A stretch of 64,000 nucleotides of DNA from DAOUJH01 sp965116555. GTDB lineage: Bacteria > Chloroflexota > Dehalococcoidia > Lucifugimonadales > QGNO01. Below the pieces are notes generated by a model. It was not told the DNA's origin and did no database searches. It saw only the letters and a list, made by a program, of their open reading frames with translations. Position numbers and translations under genes: made by a program. Below are positions 35,111-44,200 of the stretch, piece after piece; position 1 is the first letter of the stretch, and the number at the start of each line of letters is the position of its first letter. The DNA is taken from positions 1,054,001 to 1,118,000 of the forward strand of contig OZ220698.1 in NCBI GenBank assembly GCA_965116555.1, given 5' to 3'.

Positions 35111-35371
35111 CTACTCCATTACTACGGGTGGGCGGCGGCGCTGCTGCTGGCGCGGCGCCGCAAGGGTCTCCGTTCGTGCCCCAGGAGCAAGCAGCAACTC
35201 TTTTAGATCCGGTCTCGTCATCCGCTCTAACCTCCGCCACTGCTCAATGGGAAGGAGCACGGCGGCTTCCACACCTCGCTTGGTTACAATCTGCGGCCCC
35301 TCCGCTAGCGTCGTGTCCAGAAGCTCGCTGAATCTCGATTTGGCATCCTGAACCGGCCATCTCTTGCTCAC
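35111..35371 (-). CDS. Phd/YefM-type antitoxin
   Basis: 86 residues. WPVQDAKSRFSELLDTTLAEGPQIVTKRGVEAAVLLPIEQWRRLE is the full Phd/YefM DNA-binding fold. The C-terminal 25 residues are arginine/proline-rich (RQQQRRRPPVV), unusually basic for a toxin-neutralising tail. It precedes the PIN toxin gene by 3 nt on the minus strand and likely autoregulates the pair. Confidence 0.87.
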   Translation of the reverse strand: MSKRWPVQDAKSRFSELLDTTLAEGPQIVTKRGVEAAVLLPIEQWRRLERMTRPDLKELLLAPGARTETLAAPRQQQRRRPPVVME

Positions 35372-35431
35372 GGTTAACCTCTTTATCCATTGTGCTGACT
35401 AGCCATCAGACTAGGTTAAATCAACATTAGT

Positions 35432-35494
35432 GTCAAGGTAGAACGCGCCTACGCCGTGGACGGATGTCCCATGAAAGAGAACCGCAAAACCTGA
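35432..35494 (+). pseudogene. remnant of a second DUF4392 gene 3' part
   Basis: An in-frame stretch reads VKVERAYAVDGCPMKENRKT and then TGA. It matches FKVERTYAVDGFPLEENRKT near the end of the intact DUF4392 protein, with 44 of 54 nucleotides identical by direct alignment of 34488-34541. There is no start codon or upstream half. It is therefore a truncated, diverged copy separated from the intact gene by the Phd/PIN module. Confidence 0.75.
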
Positions 35495-35599
35495 GGCTGA
35501 TTGACATGGTGGGCGCCCCATCCCCCCTTGCGGCCTCGTATAATGGAAGTGGCGGCTTGTGATAGAGAAGCCCAATCATGCTGTAATTGGGGGGTCCTC

Positions 35600-36769
35600 A
35601 TGCGCGTAGCACTTGTTTCTGGACTCATTGCTTTCGTAGTACTCGTGGCAGGAGGAGTAGGCTTTCTGCTCCTGGAACTGAATAACACCAATGCCAAATT
35701 GCTGGCAGCCAACAAGAAGATAGATACGGTTAGCGCTGAAGCTCGCACAGAGATAGAAGGCTTGGAGAATTACATCACTGAACTACTGGACACTATTGAT
35801 GAAGCGGTAGATGCCAACGCTGCATACGCTAAGAGTAATGAGGAATTGCAGGCTGCTCTGTCCGGTACCCAGGCCAACTACGATAGTGCCGTTGCTCTTA
35901 CCATCGACTTGGAGAACCGGCTGACTGCCGCTGAGGGCGAAGTTAGTAGTCTCAATACACAAGTAGCTGAGCGTGATACAAGAATTGACGGCTTCGTCAG
36001 CGACATTATTACGCTCAATGCACAAGTAGCTGAGCGTACCACAAGAATCGCCGGCTTAGTCAACGACAACAGTAGGCTGAGGACGGATTATCAGGCACTG
36101 GTAGATGCGGGAGGTGATCTAGAGCAGGTTAGAGCCATGGAGGAAGCCAGCCAAAAAAGGGCAGATGAACTGGAGATAGAAATAAAAGAGCTCCAGGAAC
36201 AGCGCAAACCTTTGATACTGACGCCTGGAGGTGTGGCTACCAGTGGATTTCTATGTACTGGAAGCATGTATCCGGCTATCACTTGTATGGATAGGGGCAC
36301 TTGGCTTGAAGAGTTCAATCCTGAGGATATCGTAGTAGGCGCCACGATTAGTTTTAGTCCCAACTGCTGGGAAGAAGAGCCAGATGACATATCCACAGCT
36401 CACAGGGTTAAGGAGATCAGGGTGGAGGATGGTACCTACTACTTCTGGCCGCGGGGAGATGCCAACAGGGAGGATGATGGATGCTGGGTGCATCAGGACA
36501 ATGTGGAAGGCTATCTCATTGAACTAGAGAAGGATGTGGTGCCGGAGAATGCTTATCTACAAAGCCAAGTCAGAGCTTCACGGGTAGCTTACGATAACCT
36601 CTGGTCGAGACACTGCGGTCATGTTGATCCATCTGGAACATGCTATCTGTCAGGATATATCTACGACATTGTTCGGGATGCTCTAAACCTCTATAACTGC
36701 TGGCTTGGGAACGCTAGAGAATCGAAGTATCCCGGGCATATTCCAAACCACTGTAGGCCAGTCCAATGA
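35600..36769 (+). CDS. membrane-anchored coiled-coil protein with signal peptidase I-like (Sec11-type) domain
   Basis: 389 residues from ATG 35600 with GGGGGG upstream; a longer frame to 35501 adds no family sequence. One N-terminal membrane segment (about 4-26) is followed by a long predicted coiled coil (about 28-203) containing two near-identical AQVAERxTRI repeats. A peptidase-like domain then carries Ser222 in TGSMYP, His268 in STAHRV and Asp287 in RGDAN. That Ser-His-Asp set is the archaeal/ER signal peptidase arrangement, not the Ser-Lys dyad usual in bacteria. Several cysteines follow (about 220-380). Codon use is more AT-rich than its neighbours, suggesting transfer. Protease activity is inferred. 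Confidence 0.75.
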   Translation: MRVALVSGLIAFVVLVAGGVGFLLLELNNTNAKLLAANKKIDTVSAEARTEIEGLENYITELLDTIDEAVDANAAYAKSNEELQAALSGTQANYDSAVALTIDLENRLTAAEGEVSSLNTQVAERDTRIDGFVSDIITLNAQVAERTTRIAGLVNDNSRLRTDYQALVDAGGDLEQVRAMEEASQKRADELEIEIKELQEQRKPLILTPGGVATSGFLCTGSMYPAITCMDRGTWLEEFNPEDIVVGATISFSPNCWEEEPDDISTAHRVKEIRVEDGTYYFWPRGDANREDDGCWVHQDNVEGYLIELEKDVVPENAYLQSQVRASRVAYDNLWSRHCGHVDPSGTCYLSGYIYDIVRDALNLYNCWLGNARESKYPGHIPNHCRPVQ

Positions 36770-36876
36770 AGCAGCCGGAGCCTAGCCCTGGCGCAATGGG
36801 TCTTGACGTATTGTCACAGGCAATGGCTGCTAGGCTTGCGGAGTTCCTGGTTCCTTTGGAAGATGAGCCGCTGTAG
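36766..36876 (+). CDS. possible 36-residue ORF coupled to the peptidase-like gene
   Basis: The ATG overlaps the preceding TGA (ATGA), and a 36-codon frame follows, reading MKQPEPSPGAMGLDVLSQAM at its start and ending EDEPL. The C-terminal half could form an amphipathic helix. No family is recognised, and the overlap is the only support for translation. Confidence 0.25.
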   Translation: MKQPEPSPGAMGLDVLSQAMAARLAEFLVPLEDEPL

Positions 36877-36895
36877 TTTGAAACAAAGCCCCCTC

Positions 36896-37755
36896 AACCA
36901 GCAGGTAGTGTCTCAGTTTCAGGAGGGTAGCCATGGAAGTAAAGGTTCCGGAAAAGAAGGTCTGCATTCTCGGGGCGACCGGCTGTATCGGCTTCGAGGT
37001 GACCGTTCACCTGTTGAAAGCCGGATGCGGTGTGCTCGCCGTGGTGCGTGACACCAACAAGTTCCGACGAATGCTCAGCGCGCAGGGAATAGACGATCTT
37101 GAGGGATTGTCCGTTGTCGAACTGGACCTATTTGCTGAAAAGGCCGTCGCCGACCCATCTGTGGCGCAGGAGATGATGGCTTGCGACTACATCTTCAACG
37201 TCGCCTCCAAGCCTGTCTCTTGGGTTCCCTGGTCCCGGGCCAATCGCGAATGGGGTGGTGTCGTTTCATCGTTGACGAGAGAGATTGTGGAGATTGCTTC
37301 CCAGGACGGAAGGAAGCCACACATCGTTGCCTTTTGTGGGACAGAGTATTTTGTGGGGTATGACGCCAATGTCAGCTTTCTCCAACAGGTGTTGCCGAAG
37401 GTGCTGAACAAGATGAGCGCGGCGCTGCACGACAATCACGACGAGGCGATGCTTCTTCTGACGTCGGGGTACGGACGGTGGAGCGTGTTCCGCTGCGGCA
37501 GCATCCGGCCGAGTTCTGGGCAACCGGGCGACGCCGGCCGGATTGGGATGGATTTGCACAAAGACGGCAGCGACTATCGACGTGGGAAGGGGAAGGCGTT
37601 GGTTGTTGAAGACCTTGCTGCGTATCTCACCAACACAATCCAGAGTGGAGCATTCTCAGGATTTGAGGGGGAGATGCCGTTTCTGTTCAATACGCGCTTC
37701 TAAGGGCTTCTGCGTGTAAATTTGTTTCCTGAAACTGAGACGCTACGAACCAGCA
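36896..37755. mobile_element. transposase-less cassette with terminal inverted repeats and 8-bp target duplication
   Basis: The element body is 36904-37747 (844 bp). Its 21-bp ends, 36904-36924 and 37727-37747, match at 19 of 21 positions when one is inverted, sharing GTCTCAGTTTCAGGA. The 8-bp sequence AACCAGCA lies directly outside both ends (36896-36903 and 37748-37755) in the same orientation, as expected for a target-site duplication. The only gene inside is the SDR at 36933-37703; no transposase is present. This is the architecture of a mobile insertion cassette mobilised in trans. The IS family was not identified. Confidence 0.85.
36933..37703 (+). CDS. NAD(P)-binding atypical SDR/epimerase-like protein, cassette passenger
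   Basis: 256 residues. The dinucleotide motif VCILGATGCIGFEVTVHLLKAG is at residues 9-30, and YIFNVASKPVSWVPW follows near 85-100. No YxxxK catalytic pair is evident. The protein is shorter than usual extended SDRs and lacks an obvious substrate domain. GGAGGG at 36922-36927 is its ribosome site and lies partly inside the left terminal repeat. It fills almost the whole mobile cassette. Its codon use, like that of the peptidase-like gene, is less GC-rich than neighbouring genes. Function unknown. Confidence 0.75.
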   Translation: MEVKVPEKKVCILGATGCIGFEVTVHLLKAGCGVLAVVRDTNKFRRMLSAQGIDDLEGLSVVELDLFAEKAVADPSVAQEMMACDYIFNVASKPVSWVPWSRANREWGGVVSSLTREIVEIASQDGRKPHIVAFCGTEYFVGYDANVSFLQQVLPKVLNKMSAALHDNHDEAMLLLTSGYGRWSVFRCGSIRPSSGQPGDAGRIGMDLHKDGSDYRRGKGKALVVEDLAAYLTNTIQSGAFSGFEGEMPFLFNTRF

Positions 37756-37762
37756 CAAACTT

Positions 37763-37792
37763 TTGACACTGAGGCAAGCTCAATGCTAGCAT
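37763..37792 (+). promoter_or_regulatory. candidate sigma70 promoter of ispH
   Basis: TTGACA (37763-37768) and TAGCAT (37787-37792) with 18-nt spacing, just outside the right target duplication of the cassette and about 80 nt before the ispH start. Confidence 0.5.
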
Positions 37793-37874
37793 TCAAACGG
37801 AGTTTGCCGTCCACCCTGTGAACCAGGTAGTTGAAGCAAAGCCGGCGCTCTGAACAGCGAAAGAGAGGCCGATC

Positions 37875-38807
37875 ATAGAAGTCTTACTCAGCTCACCCAG
37901 AGGGTTTTGTGCGGGCGTTGTCCGCGCCATTGACGTGGTAGAGCTATGCCTGGAGCGTTTCCAGCCCCCCGTTTACGTTCGACACGAGATTGTGCATAAC
38001 TCTCACGTCGTGGACGAGTTGCGGGACAAAGGGGCCATCTTCGTAGAGGACATCGACGATATCCCTGAGGGCAGCGTCGTGGTCTTCTCCGCGCACGGCG
38101 TCTCCCCTGCCGTCTGGCAGCAAGCCCAAGCCAGGGGACTGGACATCATAGACGCCACCTGCCCCCTGGTCACCAAGGTCCACCTTGAAGCCATCAAATA
38201 CGCCCGTGAAGGCTACACCATAATCCTCATCGGTCACCGCGGCCACGTCGAAATCGATGGCACAATGGGCCAAGCGCCCGAGAGCACCATCCTAATTGAA
38301 ACGCCTGAAGAAGCGGCTCAGGTGCAGGTTGAAAACCCGGACATGGTGGTGGCTCTAACTCAGACCACTCTGAGCATGGACGACACTGAAGCAGTCATAT
38401 CCGTTCTCAAAGAGAGATTCCCTGCCCTGCTAACTCGCAACGACATCTGCTACGCCACTACCAACAGGCAGAACGCGCTCAAGGCCATAGCGCCTGAAAT
38501 TGACCTGGTCCTGGTTGTGGGAGCGCAGAACAGCTCCAACAGCAACCGGCTGCGGGAAACTGCTGAGGCCGCCGGAAGAACGGCTTATCTCATCGACGGC
38601 CCGGACGATATAGACGACGCCTGGCTGGAAGGCGTGCAAAGCGTGGGCATTACTTCCGGCGCTTCAACGCCGGAATGGCTGGTAGAAGCCGTGGTGGATA
38701 GACTGAAGCCCAAGAACGTTCGCACAACATCCATAGCGGAAGAGAACTTCACCTTCGTGCTGCCCAAACAACTACGGGAAGAGGCTACGCCTGAAACGGG
38801 GAGATAA
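37875..38807 (+). CDS. ispH: 4-hydroxy-3-methylbut-2-enyl diphosphate reductase; non-canonical ATA (or ATC) start
   Basis: IspH reduces HMBPP to IPP and DMAPP in the last step of the MEP isoprenoid pathway using a 4Fe-4S cluster. The frame is intact through DATCPLVTKVH, ICYATTNRQ, and SSNSNRL, giving 310 residues. The N-terminal EVLLSSPRGFCAG with the essential cluster Cys12 lies upstream of the first usual start (GTG 37935). The only open codons between the upstream TGA (37851) and this motif are ATC 37872 and ATA 37875. ATA aligns exactly with the family start and has GAGAGG 6 nt before it. Either a rare start codon is used or an ATG was lost. Confidence 0.9.
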   Translation: MEVLLSSPRGFCAGVVRAIDVVELCLERFQPPVYVRHEIVHNSHVVDELRDKGAIFVEDIDDIPEGSVVVFSAHGVSPAVWQQAQARGLDIIDATCPLVTKVHLEAIKYAREGYTIILIGHRGHVEIDGTMGQAPESTILIETPEEAAQVQVENPDMVVALTQTTLSMDDTEAVISVLKERFPALLTRNDICYATTNRQNALKAIAPEIDLVLVVGAQNSSNSNRLRETAEAAGRTAYLIDGPDDIDDAWLEGVQSVGITSGASTPEWLVEAVVDRLKPKNVRTTSIAEENFTFVLPKQLREEATPETGR

Positions 38808-38844
38808 TGCTCACCGACAAAGTCGTCTGCCCGGCGCCTTAGGA

Positions 38845-39750
38845 ATGTCAGGCACGGATACCTGTCCATCTGAAATAGACCCAGACCTCCTATCCTCCAT
38901 AGAAGAACACGCCGTCTCACTAGCCGCAAGCGCCGGTGAGTTGCTTCTGGACTACTTCCACCGTGATATGAAGGTGGAGTACAAGTCTGAAGGGTCAAGA
39001 AGCCCCGTCAGCGATGCCGACAAAGGCGCTGAACAGCTCATCGTAGATGGTATCCGCAGCCGCTTCCCCGGCCACGGCATCCTCTCCGAAGAGACACCGC
39101 CGGCAGAAGACCTTGACCAGACCTTCGTTTGGGTGATAGACCCGCTGGACGGCACCACCAACTTCGTCAACGGCTTTCCTGTCTTCTCATCCTCCATCGG
39201 AGTTCTCCACCACGGCAAACCCGTCGCAGGGGCCATCTACGTCCCGTCGCCAACCACGTCCGCCGGTCTGGTGTTTCACGCCCGTTGCGGGGGAGGCGCA
39301 TTCGCCGGAGACACCCCCATACGTGTCTACGATAAGGCCAAACCCATGCCCAACGGCCTCGTCTCCCTCCCCATGGCCTTCTGGCGGCGATACCGGATCG
39401 GCAAGGAGTTGAGAAGGCTTGGCGAGCTGCGCAACATCGGCAGCGTCGCTTACGAGATGACGCTGGTGGCTTCAGGAGTCATGCAGTACGCCGCTTTCTC
39501 CGCGCCGCATATATGGGACGTTGCCGCGGGAGTAGCAATTGTGCGAGAGGCCGGCGGCGAGGTACTGGCAAGAACATCAAATCGATGGCTGCCCCTCGAA
39601 ACGCTATACGGCCGCAAGGAAGCGGGCCGCTCTACGGAAGGAGACCTCGCCAAGTGGAGGGCCAGCCTGCTGGTTGGCAATTCCGCTATAGTTGCCCACC
39701 TCAGCGAAAACCTCAAACCCGCCAAGCGCCTCTGGCTCTGGCCAAAGTAA
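38845..39750 (+). CDS. inositol monophosphatase-family phosphatase
   Basis: 301 residues. Metal-site motifs are in place: GILSEET near residue 76, WVIDPLDGTTNFVNGFP near 96-112 and APHIWDVAAGVAIVREAGG near 217-235. The family removes phosphate from inositol phosphates, fructose-1,6-bisphosphate or 3'-phosphoadenosine nucleotides with Mg2+; the specificity loop does not decide among these. It follows ispH by 37 nt and may be cotranscribed. The last residues LWLWPK are atypical. Confidence 0.9.
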   Translation: MSGTDTCPSEIDPDLLSSIEEHAVSLAASAGELLLDYFHRDMKVEYKSEGSRSPVSDADKGAEQLIVDGIRSRFPGHGILSEETPPAEDLDQTFVWVIDPLDGTTNFVNGFPVFSSSIGVLHHGKPVAGAIYVPSPTTSAGLVFHARCGGGAFAGDTPIRVYDKAKPMPNGLVSLPMAFWRRYRIGKELRRLGELRNIGSVAYEMTLVASGVMQYAAFSAPHIWDVAAGVAIVREAGGEVLARTSNRWLPLETLYGRKEAGRSTEGDLAKWRASLLVGNSAIVAHLSENLKPAKRLWLWPK

Positions 39751-39756
39751 CCCCCC

Positions 39757-39840
39757 TACTCTGCCAGGCAAAGCGCCCCTTTCCGTAGGGGCGGTTCGTG
39801 AACCGCCCAGAACCGCAGGTTGAGAACAACCGCTCCTTCC
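39757..39840. repeat. left copy of an about 85-bp direct repeat flanking the aldo/keto reductase gene
   Basis: The stretch from CTCTGCCAGGCAAAG through GTAGGGGCGGTTCGTGAACC to GAGAACAACCGCTCC recurs, with scattered changes, at 40895-40981 on the far side of the reductase gene, in the same orientation. It contains the near-palindrome GGGCGGTTCGTGAACCGCCC (39789-39808). Confidence 0.7.
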
Positions 39841-39847
39841 GGGATAA

Positions 39848-40789
39848 CTACAGACTGTCCAACCTCTCCATGATATCCGGAGGTAGCCTTAAGTCTACTG
39901 CTCGGACGTTCTCCGCTATCTGTTCAGGCCTGCTGGAGCCCACGACTATTGCACTGACGCCGGGTTTGTGCAATGCCCACGCCTGCGCAATCTGGGCCGG
40001 TGAATATCCCAGTTCTAAGGCTATGGAACTGAGTTCACTCACCAAGTGGAAGGTCTGGTCATTCCACCAGCGCTCCTTGTCTTCCAATGCGTGGCGAGAC
40101 GCTAAGTGACTATCTTTGGGCGGCCCCAAGTGACGATTGTAAGTTCCCGTTAGCAGCCCGCCCATAAGAAGCAGGTACGGTATGATACCCACTTCCTGGT
40201 CTAGACATAGAGGCGCCATTTCCCGTTCTACGTCTCTTTCCTTCAGGTTGTAAAGCAGTTGAATAGACTCGAAACGTTCCAGGCCCAGACTGTCGCTGAC
40301 CCACAGGGCCTTAGTCAGTTGCCAGGCCGCGAAGTTGGAGCACCCTATATACCTGATCTTGCCCTGCCGCACCAGGTTATCTAGAGCGCGCAGCGTCTCC
40401 TCGATGGGAGTATGGGGGTCCCACCAGTGCACCTGATACAGGTCTATGTATTCGGTGCCCAGACGCCGGAGGCTGCCCTCCACTGCTTCTATCAGGTGTT
40501 TGCGAGAAAGTCCCATGTCATTGACGCCCGGACCGGTAGTGGAGAATCCTTTGGTGCCAATGACAAGCTCATGCCGGTTGTGACGTTTGACCGCCTTTCC
40601 AACAACCTCCTCAGAGCGACCATCGTAGTATAGGTCGGCAGTATCGATAAAGTTGATACCGTTTTCAATTGCTGCATCCACCACGGAAATGGCGCGATCG
40701 TCGTCCACGTACTCCGCACCGAACATGTTGGTGCCCAGGCAGAGTCTGGATGCCCAAACCCCTGTGCGACCAATCCTGGTGTACTCCAT
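39848..40789 (-). CDS. aldo/keto reductase
   Basis: 313 residues from ATG 40789; a GTG at 40820 would add ten residues. The AKR tetrad is visible: aspartate in NFIDTADLYYDGRSEEVVGKAV with the catalytic tyrosine, lysine in LVIGTKGF and histidine in DLYQVHWWDPHTP. The cofactor end is IVVGSSRPEQIAENVRAVD. The barrel enzyme reduces aldehydes or ketones with NADPH. It lies between two copies of an 85-bp direct repeat, which may mark an insertion or recombination event. Confidence 0.93.
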   Translation of the reverse strand: MEYTRIGRTGVWASRLCLGTNMFGAEYVDDDRAISVVDAAIENGINFIDTADLYYDGRSEEVVGKAVKRHNRHELVIGTKGFSTTGPGVNDMGLSRKHLIEAVEGSLRRLGTEYIDLYQVHWWDPHTPIEETLRALDNLVRQGKIRYIGCSNFAAWQLTKALWVSDSLGLERFESIQLLYNLKERDVEREMAPLCLDQEVGIIPYLLLMGGLLTGTYNRHLGPPKDSHLASRHALEDKERWWNDQTFHLVSELSSIALELGYSPAQIAQAWALHKPGVSAIVVGSSRPEQIAENVRAVDLRLPPDIMERLDSL

Positions 40790-41291
40790 AACACATGCCT
40801 CCACATGAAGAACAACCACTTAACTTATTGTGGGTGTTCCCCTATTGCACCGTAGGGCTAACATACCTGGCTCAGAGCTTCTCAACAAAGTAGCTCCCCT
40901 ACCCTGTCAGGCCAGACATGCCCTTTCCGTAGGGGCGGTTCGCGAACCGCCCAGGACCGCAGGCTGAGAACAACCGCCCCTCCGTCATTGACAGCGCAGC
41001 GAAGTGAAGTGAAGAATCCCAGCCCCTAGTCATTGCATGCCAACCTCAGCCGCCCCTACCCGCTCATGGTGAGCCTAAAGTTTACCCCTGAGCGTAGTCT
41101 AAGGGAACCATCCTCCTGAGCCACGACTACTTGCCAGACTAACCTGCCAAGTAGGACAATAAGATTGGGCCTGCCTAGTCTGCAATAGCAACGGACTGGA
41201 CAGGCGCTATTTGTGCCGAACACAACGTTGTGCATCTACGTGGTGTCATTGACCGTAAGGACATTGCATAAGCACGGAGAAGAGGATATAG
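40790..41291. repeat. 502-bp intergenic region: direct-repeat copy and other repeats
   Basis: No gene is seen. The right copy of the 85-bp direct repeat is at 40895-40981, with the perfect 20-bp palindrome GGGCGGTTCGCGAACCGCCC at 40933-40952. A GTCATTGACAGCGCAGCGAAG-type element is at 40984-41020 and a degenerate CGCTCATGGTGAGCC / CTGAGCGTAG element at 41060-41105. The last 190 bp are non-repetitive, include the palindrome ACAACGTTGT near 41222-41231, and probably hold the M16 gene's promoter. Confidence 0.75.
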
Positions 41292-44200
41292 ATGAGCGGA
41301 AAACTCAAGTTGGCTGTAGCAGTTGCACTTGTCTCCCTAGTAGTCGCCTTGATAGCGTGCGATCCGGAACCCACGCCCACGCCAACTCCTGAGCCCACCG
41401 TCGCCCCGGCGCCTACGGCCACGGCTACGGCTACCGCCACTCCTGAACCCACGGTCACGGCGACCCCAACGGCGACCCCAACGCCCACCCCAACCATGGC
41501 CCCCACGGCCACGCCGGTAGCGCCCACCGCTACTGCTACACCGACGCCCACTCCTAGCCCGGAACCTACGGCAACGCCTACGCCTACACCCGAGCCGGAA
41601 GTCGAAGCTCCCCTGGCATTCGACCCCAGGGTGGTCCGGGGCACCCTCTCCAACGGCCTGAGCTACTACATCAGGCACAACGAGGAGCCCCGCGATAGGG
41701 CGCACATTGCGCTGGCGGTGAAGGCCGGCTCCGTCCTCGAGACGGACGACCAGCAAGGCCTGGCACACTTCCTGGAGCACATGGCATTCAACGGCACAGA
41801 GCGTTTCGCCAAGCAGGAGATCATCGACTACCTGGAGTCCATCGGCAGCACGTTCGGCCCTGACCTGAACGCCCGCACCGGCTTCGACGACACCCTTTAC
41901 TTCTTTGAGATTCCGACCGGCGATCCCGAGATAACGGAGAGAGGGTTCCAGATTCTCAGCGACTGGGCCTTCTCCATAGCGCTTGAACCGGAAGAGGTTG
42001 AGCTTGAGCGCGGCGTCGTGCTGGAGGAGTGGCGCCTCTCCCAAGGATTCGACTCGCGCCTCCAGCAGAACCTGCTCGATCTCCTCTTCAGCGACTCGCT
42101 CTACGCCAGTCGTGCCCCCATCGGCCTCACCGAGGTTATCGAGAACGCCCCGGCAGAGGCCCTGCGGGCCTACTACGAGCGGTGGTACAGGCCCAACTTG
42201 ATGGCTGTGGTCGCCGTGGGCGACTTCAACGTGGAGGAGATCGAAGCCAAGATCAAGCAGTACTTCGCGCCCCCGCCCGAGGGCGAAGCCGCACAGGAGC
42301 GCGCTGCCATCGGACAATCCACCGACAGGCCGCAGATCGACGTTCCGGGCCACGAGACCCCGCTCATCGAGGTATTCACCGACCCCGAGTCTCCCGCCAC
42401 ACAGTTCGTGCTCATCCGCAAGTACGACCCCGAACCGGTCGAGGACGAGGCGGATTTCAGGCGTACCATCGTTGAGAGGCTCGCCTTCATGATGCTCAAC
42501 GCGCGGCTGTCCGAGCGCGGCCAAGTCGCTGAACCACCATACATCACCGCCAGCGCGACCCGTTACAACTACGTCTACACGCTTGACATCGCCACTTTTT
42601 CGGCCTGGGTCGAGACCGACGGCGTCGAGGCCGGCCTCGCGGCCATGCTCGAGGAGATTCAGCGCGCCCACCAGCACGGCTTCACCGAGGGCGAGTTGGA
42701 GCGCGAGAAGAGTAACCTGCTCAGCTCGATCGAGAGCCGGTACAAGCAGCGAGACCAGACGCCCTCCACGAACCTCGCCAACGCGTATGCCAACCACTTC
42801 TTCGTCGGAGACCCCGTCCCAGGCATCGAGGCCGAATGGGAGCTGTACCAGCAGCTCTTGCCGCAGGTCACCCTGGCCGAGTTCGCCGACGTGGCGCAAT
42901 CCTGGGCACAGACCGAGGACCTGGCCCTGCTGGTGGTGCGTCCCGAGGAGACCGACGTCGCGGGCGCTGACGACGAGTTCGGCACGGCCCTGCTGACTCA
43001 GCTACAAACGGCCCACACATTAGCGGTGGAGCCCTACGCGGACGACGTCGGTGACGTCCCGCTGCTGGCCAACCTGCCGGAGCCGGGGACCGTCACCGCC
43101 GAAGAACAGATCGAGTCCATCGACGCCGTGAAGTGGACGCTGTCCAACGGGGTCACCGTCTTGGCCAAGCAGACCGACTTCCGCGACGACGAGGTGCTGT
43201 TCCGGGCCTTCAGCCCCGGCGGCCACTCGCTAGTCACCGACGAGGAACACCAGTCCGCTATCTACGCCGCCCAACTCATCTCAGGCAGCGGCGCGGGCCC
43301 GCACGACAGCGTGACCCTGGATAAACTGCTCGCTGGCAAGAGGGTTTCGGTTGCGCCGTTTATTGGAGAGTTATTCGAAGGTCTTTCAGGCAACGCTTCT
43401 CCCGAGGACCTGGAAACCCTGTTCCAGCTCATCACCCTCTACGCCACCGAGCACCGGCTCGACCCGGACTACTTCGCGAGGTACAAGGCCAGGCTGCATA
43501 GCGTCGCCGAGTTCCGTGCCGCCGACCCGGATTCGGTCTTCTTCAACTCCATAAACAGTCTTCTCAGCCAGGGACACCACCGCGGACGACCCCTCTCCGT
43601 CGAGGTGCTGGAAGAGCTGGACATGGAGACGGCGGAGGCCGTCTATGCCGACCGCTTTGCGGACCTGGGCGACGCAACCTTTGTCTTCGTTGGCGCATTC
43701 GACTGGGACAACCTGCGATCATTGACCGAGACTTACCTGGCAAGCCTGCCGACCGCCGGCCGCGCTGAGCAGTGGGTCGACCACGGCATCGACCCGCCGA
43801 TGGGAATAGAAGACCACGTTGTCCGCAGCGGCATCGAGCCGCGCAGCAACACGGTCGTTGTGTACGCCGGGGATATGGAGTGGAGCCGTCAGGAGGCGCT
43901 CGCGCTGGACGTTGCGGGCGAGATGCTGGGGATCCGTCTGCGGGAACGTGTGCGCGAGGAGCTGGGAGGCACCTACAGCATTGGAGTGAACGCGGGTGGC
44001 TCCAGTCTGCCGGACGAGGAGTACTTGGTCTCCATCATCTTCGGCAGCGACCCCTCTCGCACCGAAGAGCTCTTTGGCGAGGTCCAGGATGAGGTGGAGT
44101 GGCTGCGCATGGGCGGCGAGCAGGAGTACCTGGACACTGTCAAGGAGCTTCTGCGTACCTCTCGTCAGGAAGACCTACGGAACAACGGGTTCTGGCTCAA

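Noticed and set aside
37935..38807. IspH starting at GTG 37935
   Set aside because: It would remove the first iron-sulfur cysteine and the PRGFCAG motif, which are present in frame upstream.
41337..42899. 520-codon minus-strand frame
   Set aside because: It lies fully inside the M16 peptidase gene, which has recognisable motifs; the antisense translation has no family pattern and reflects GC-rich third positions.
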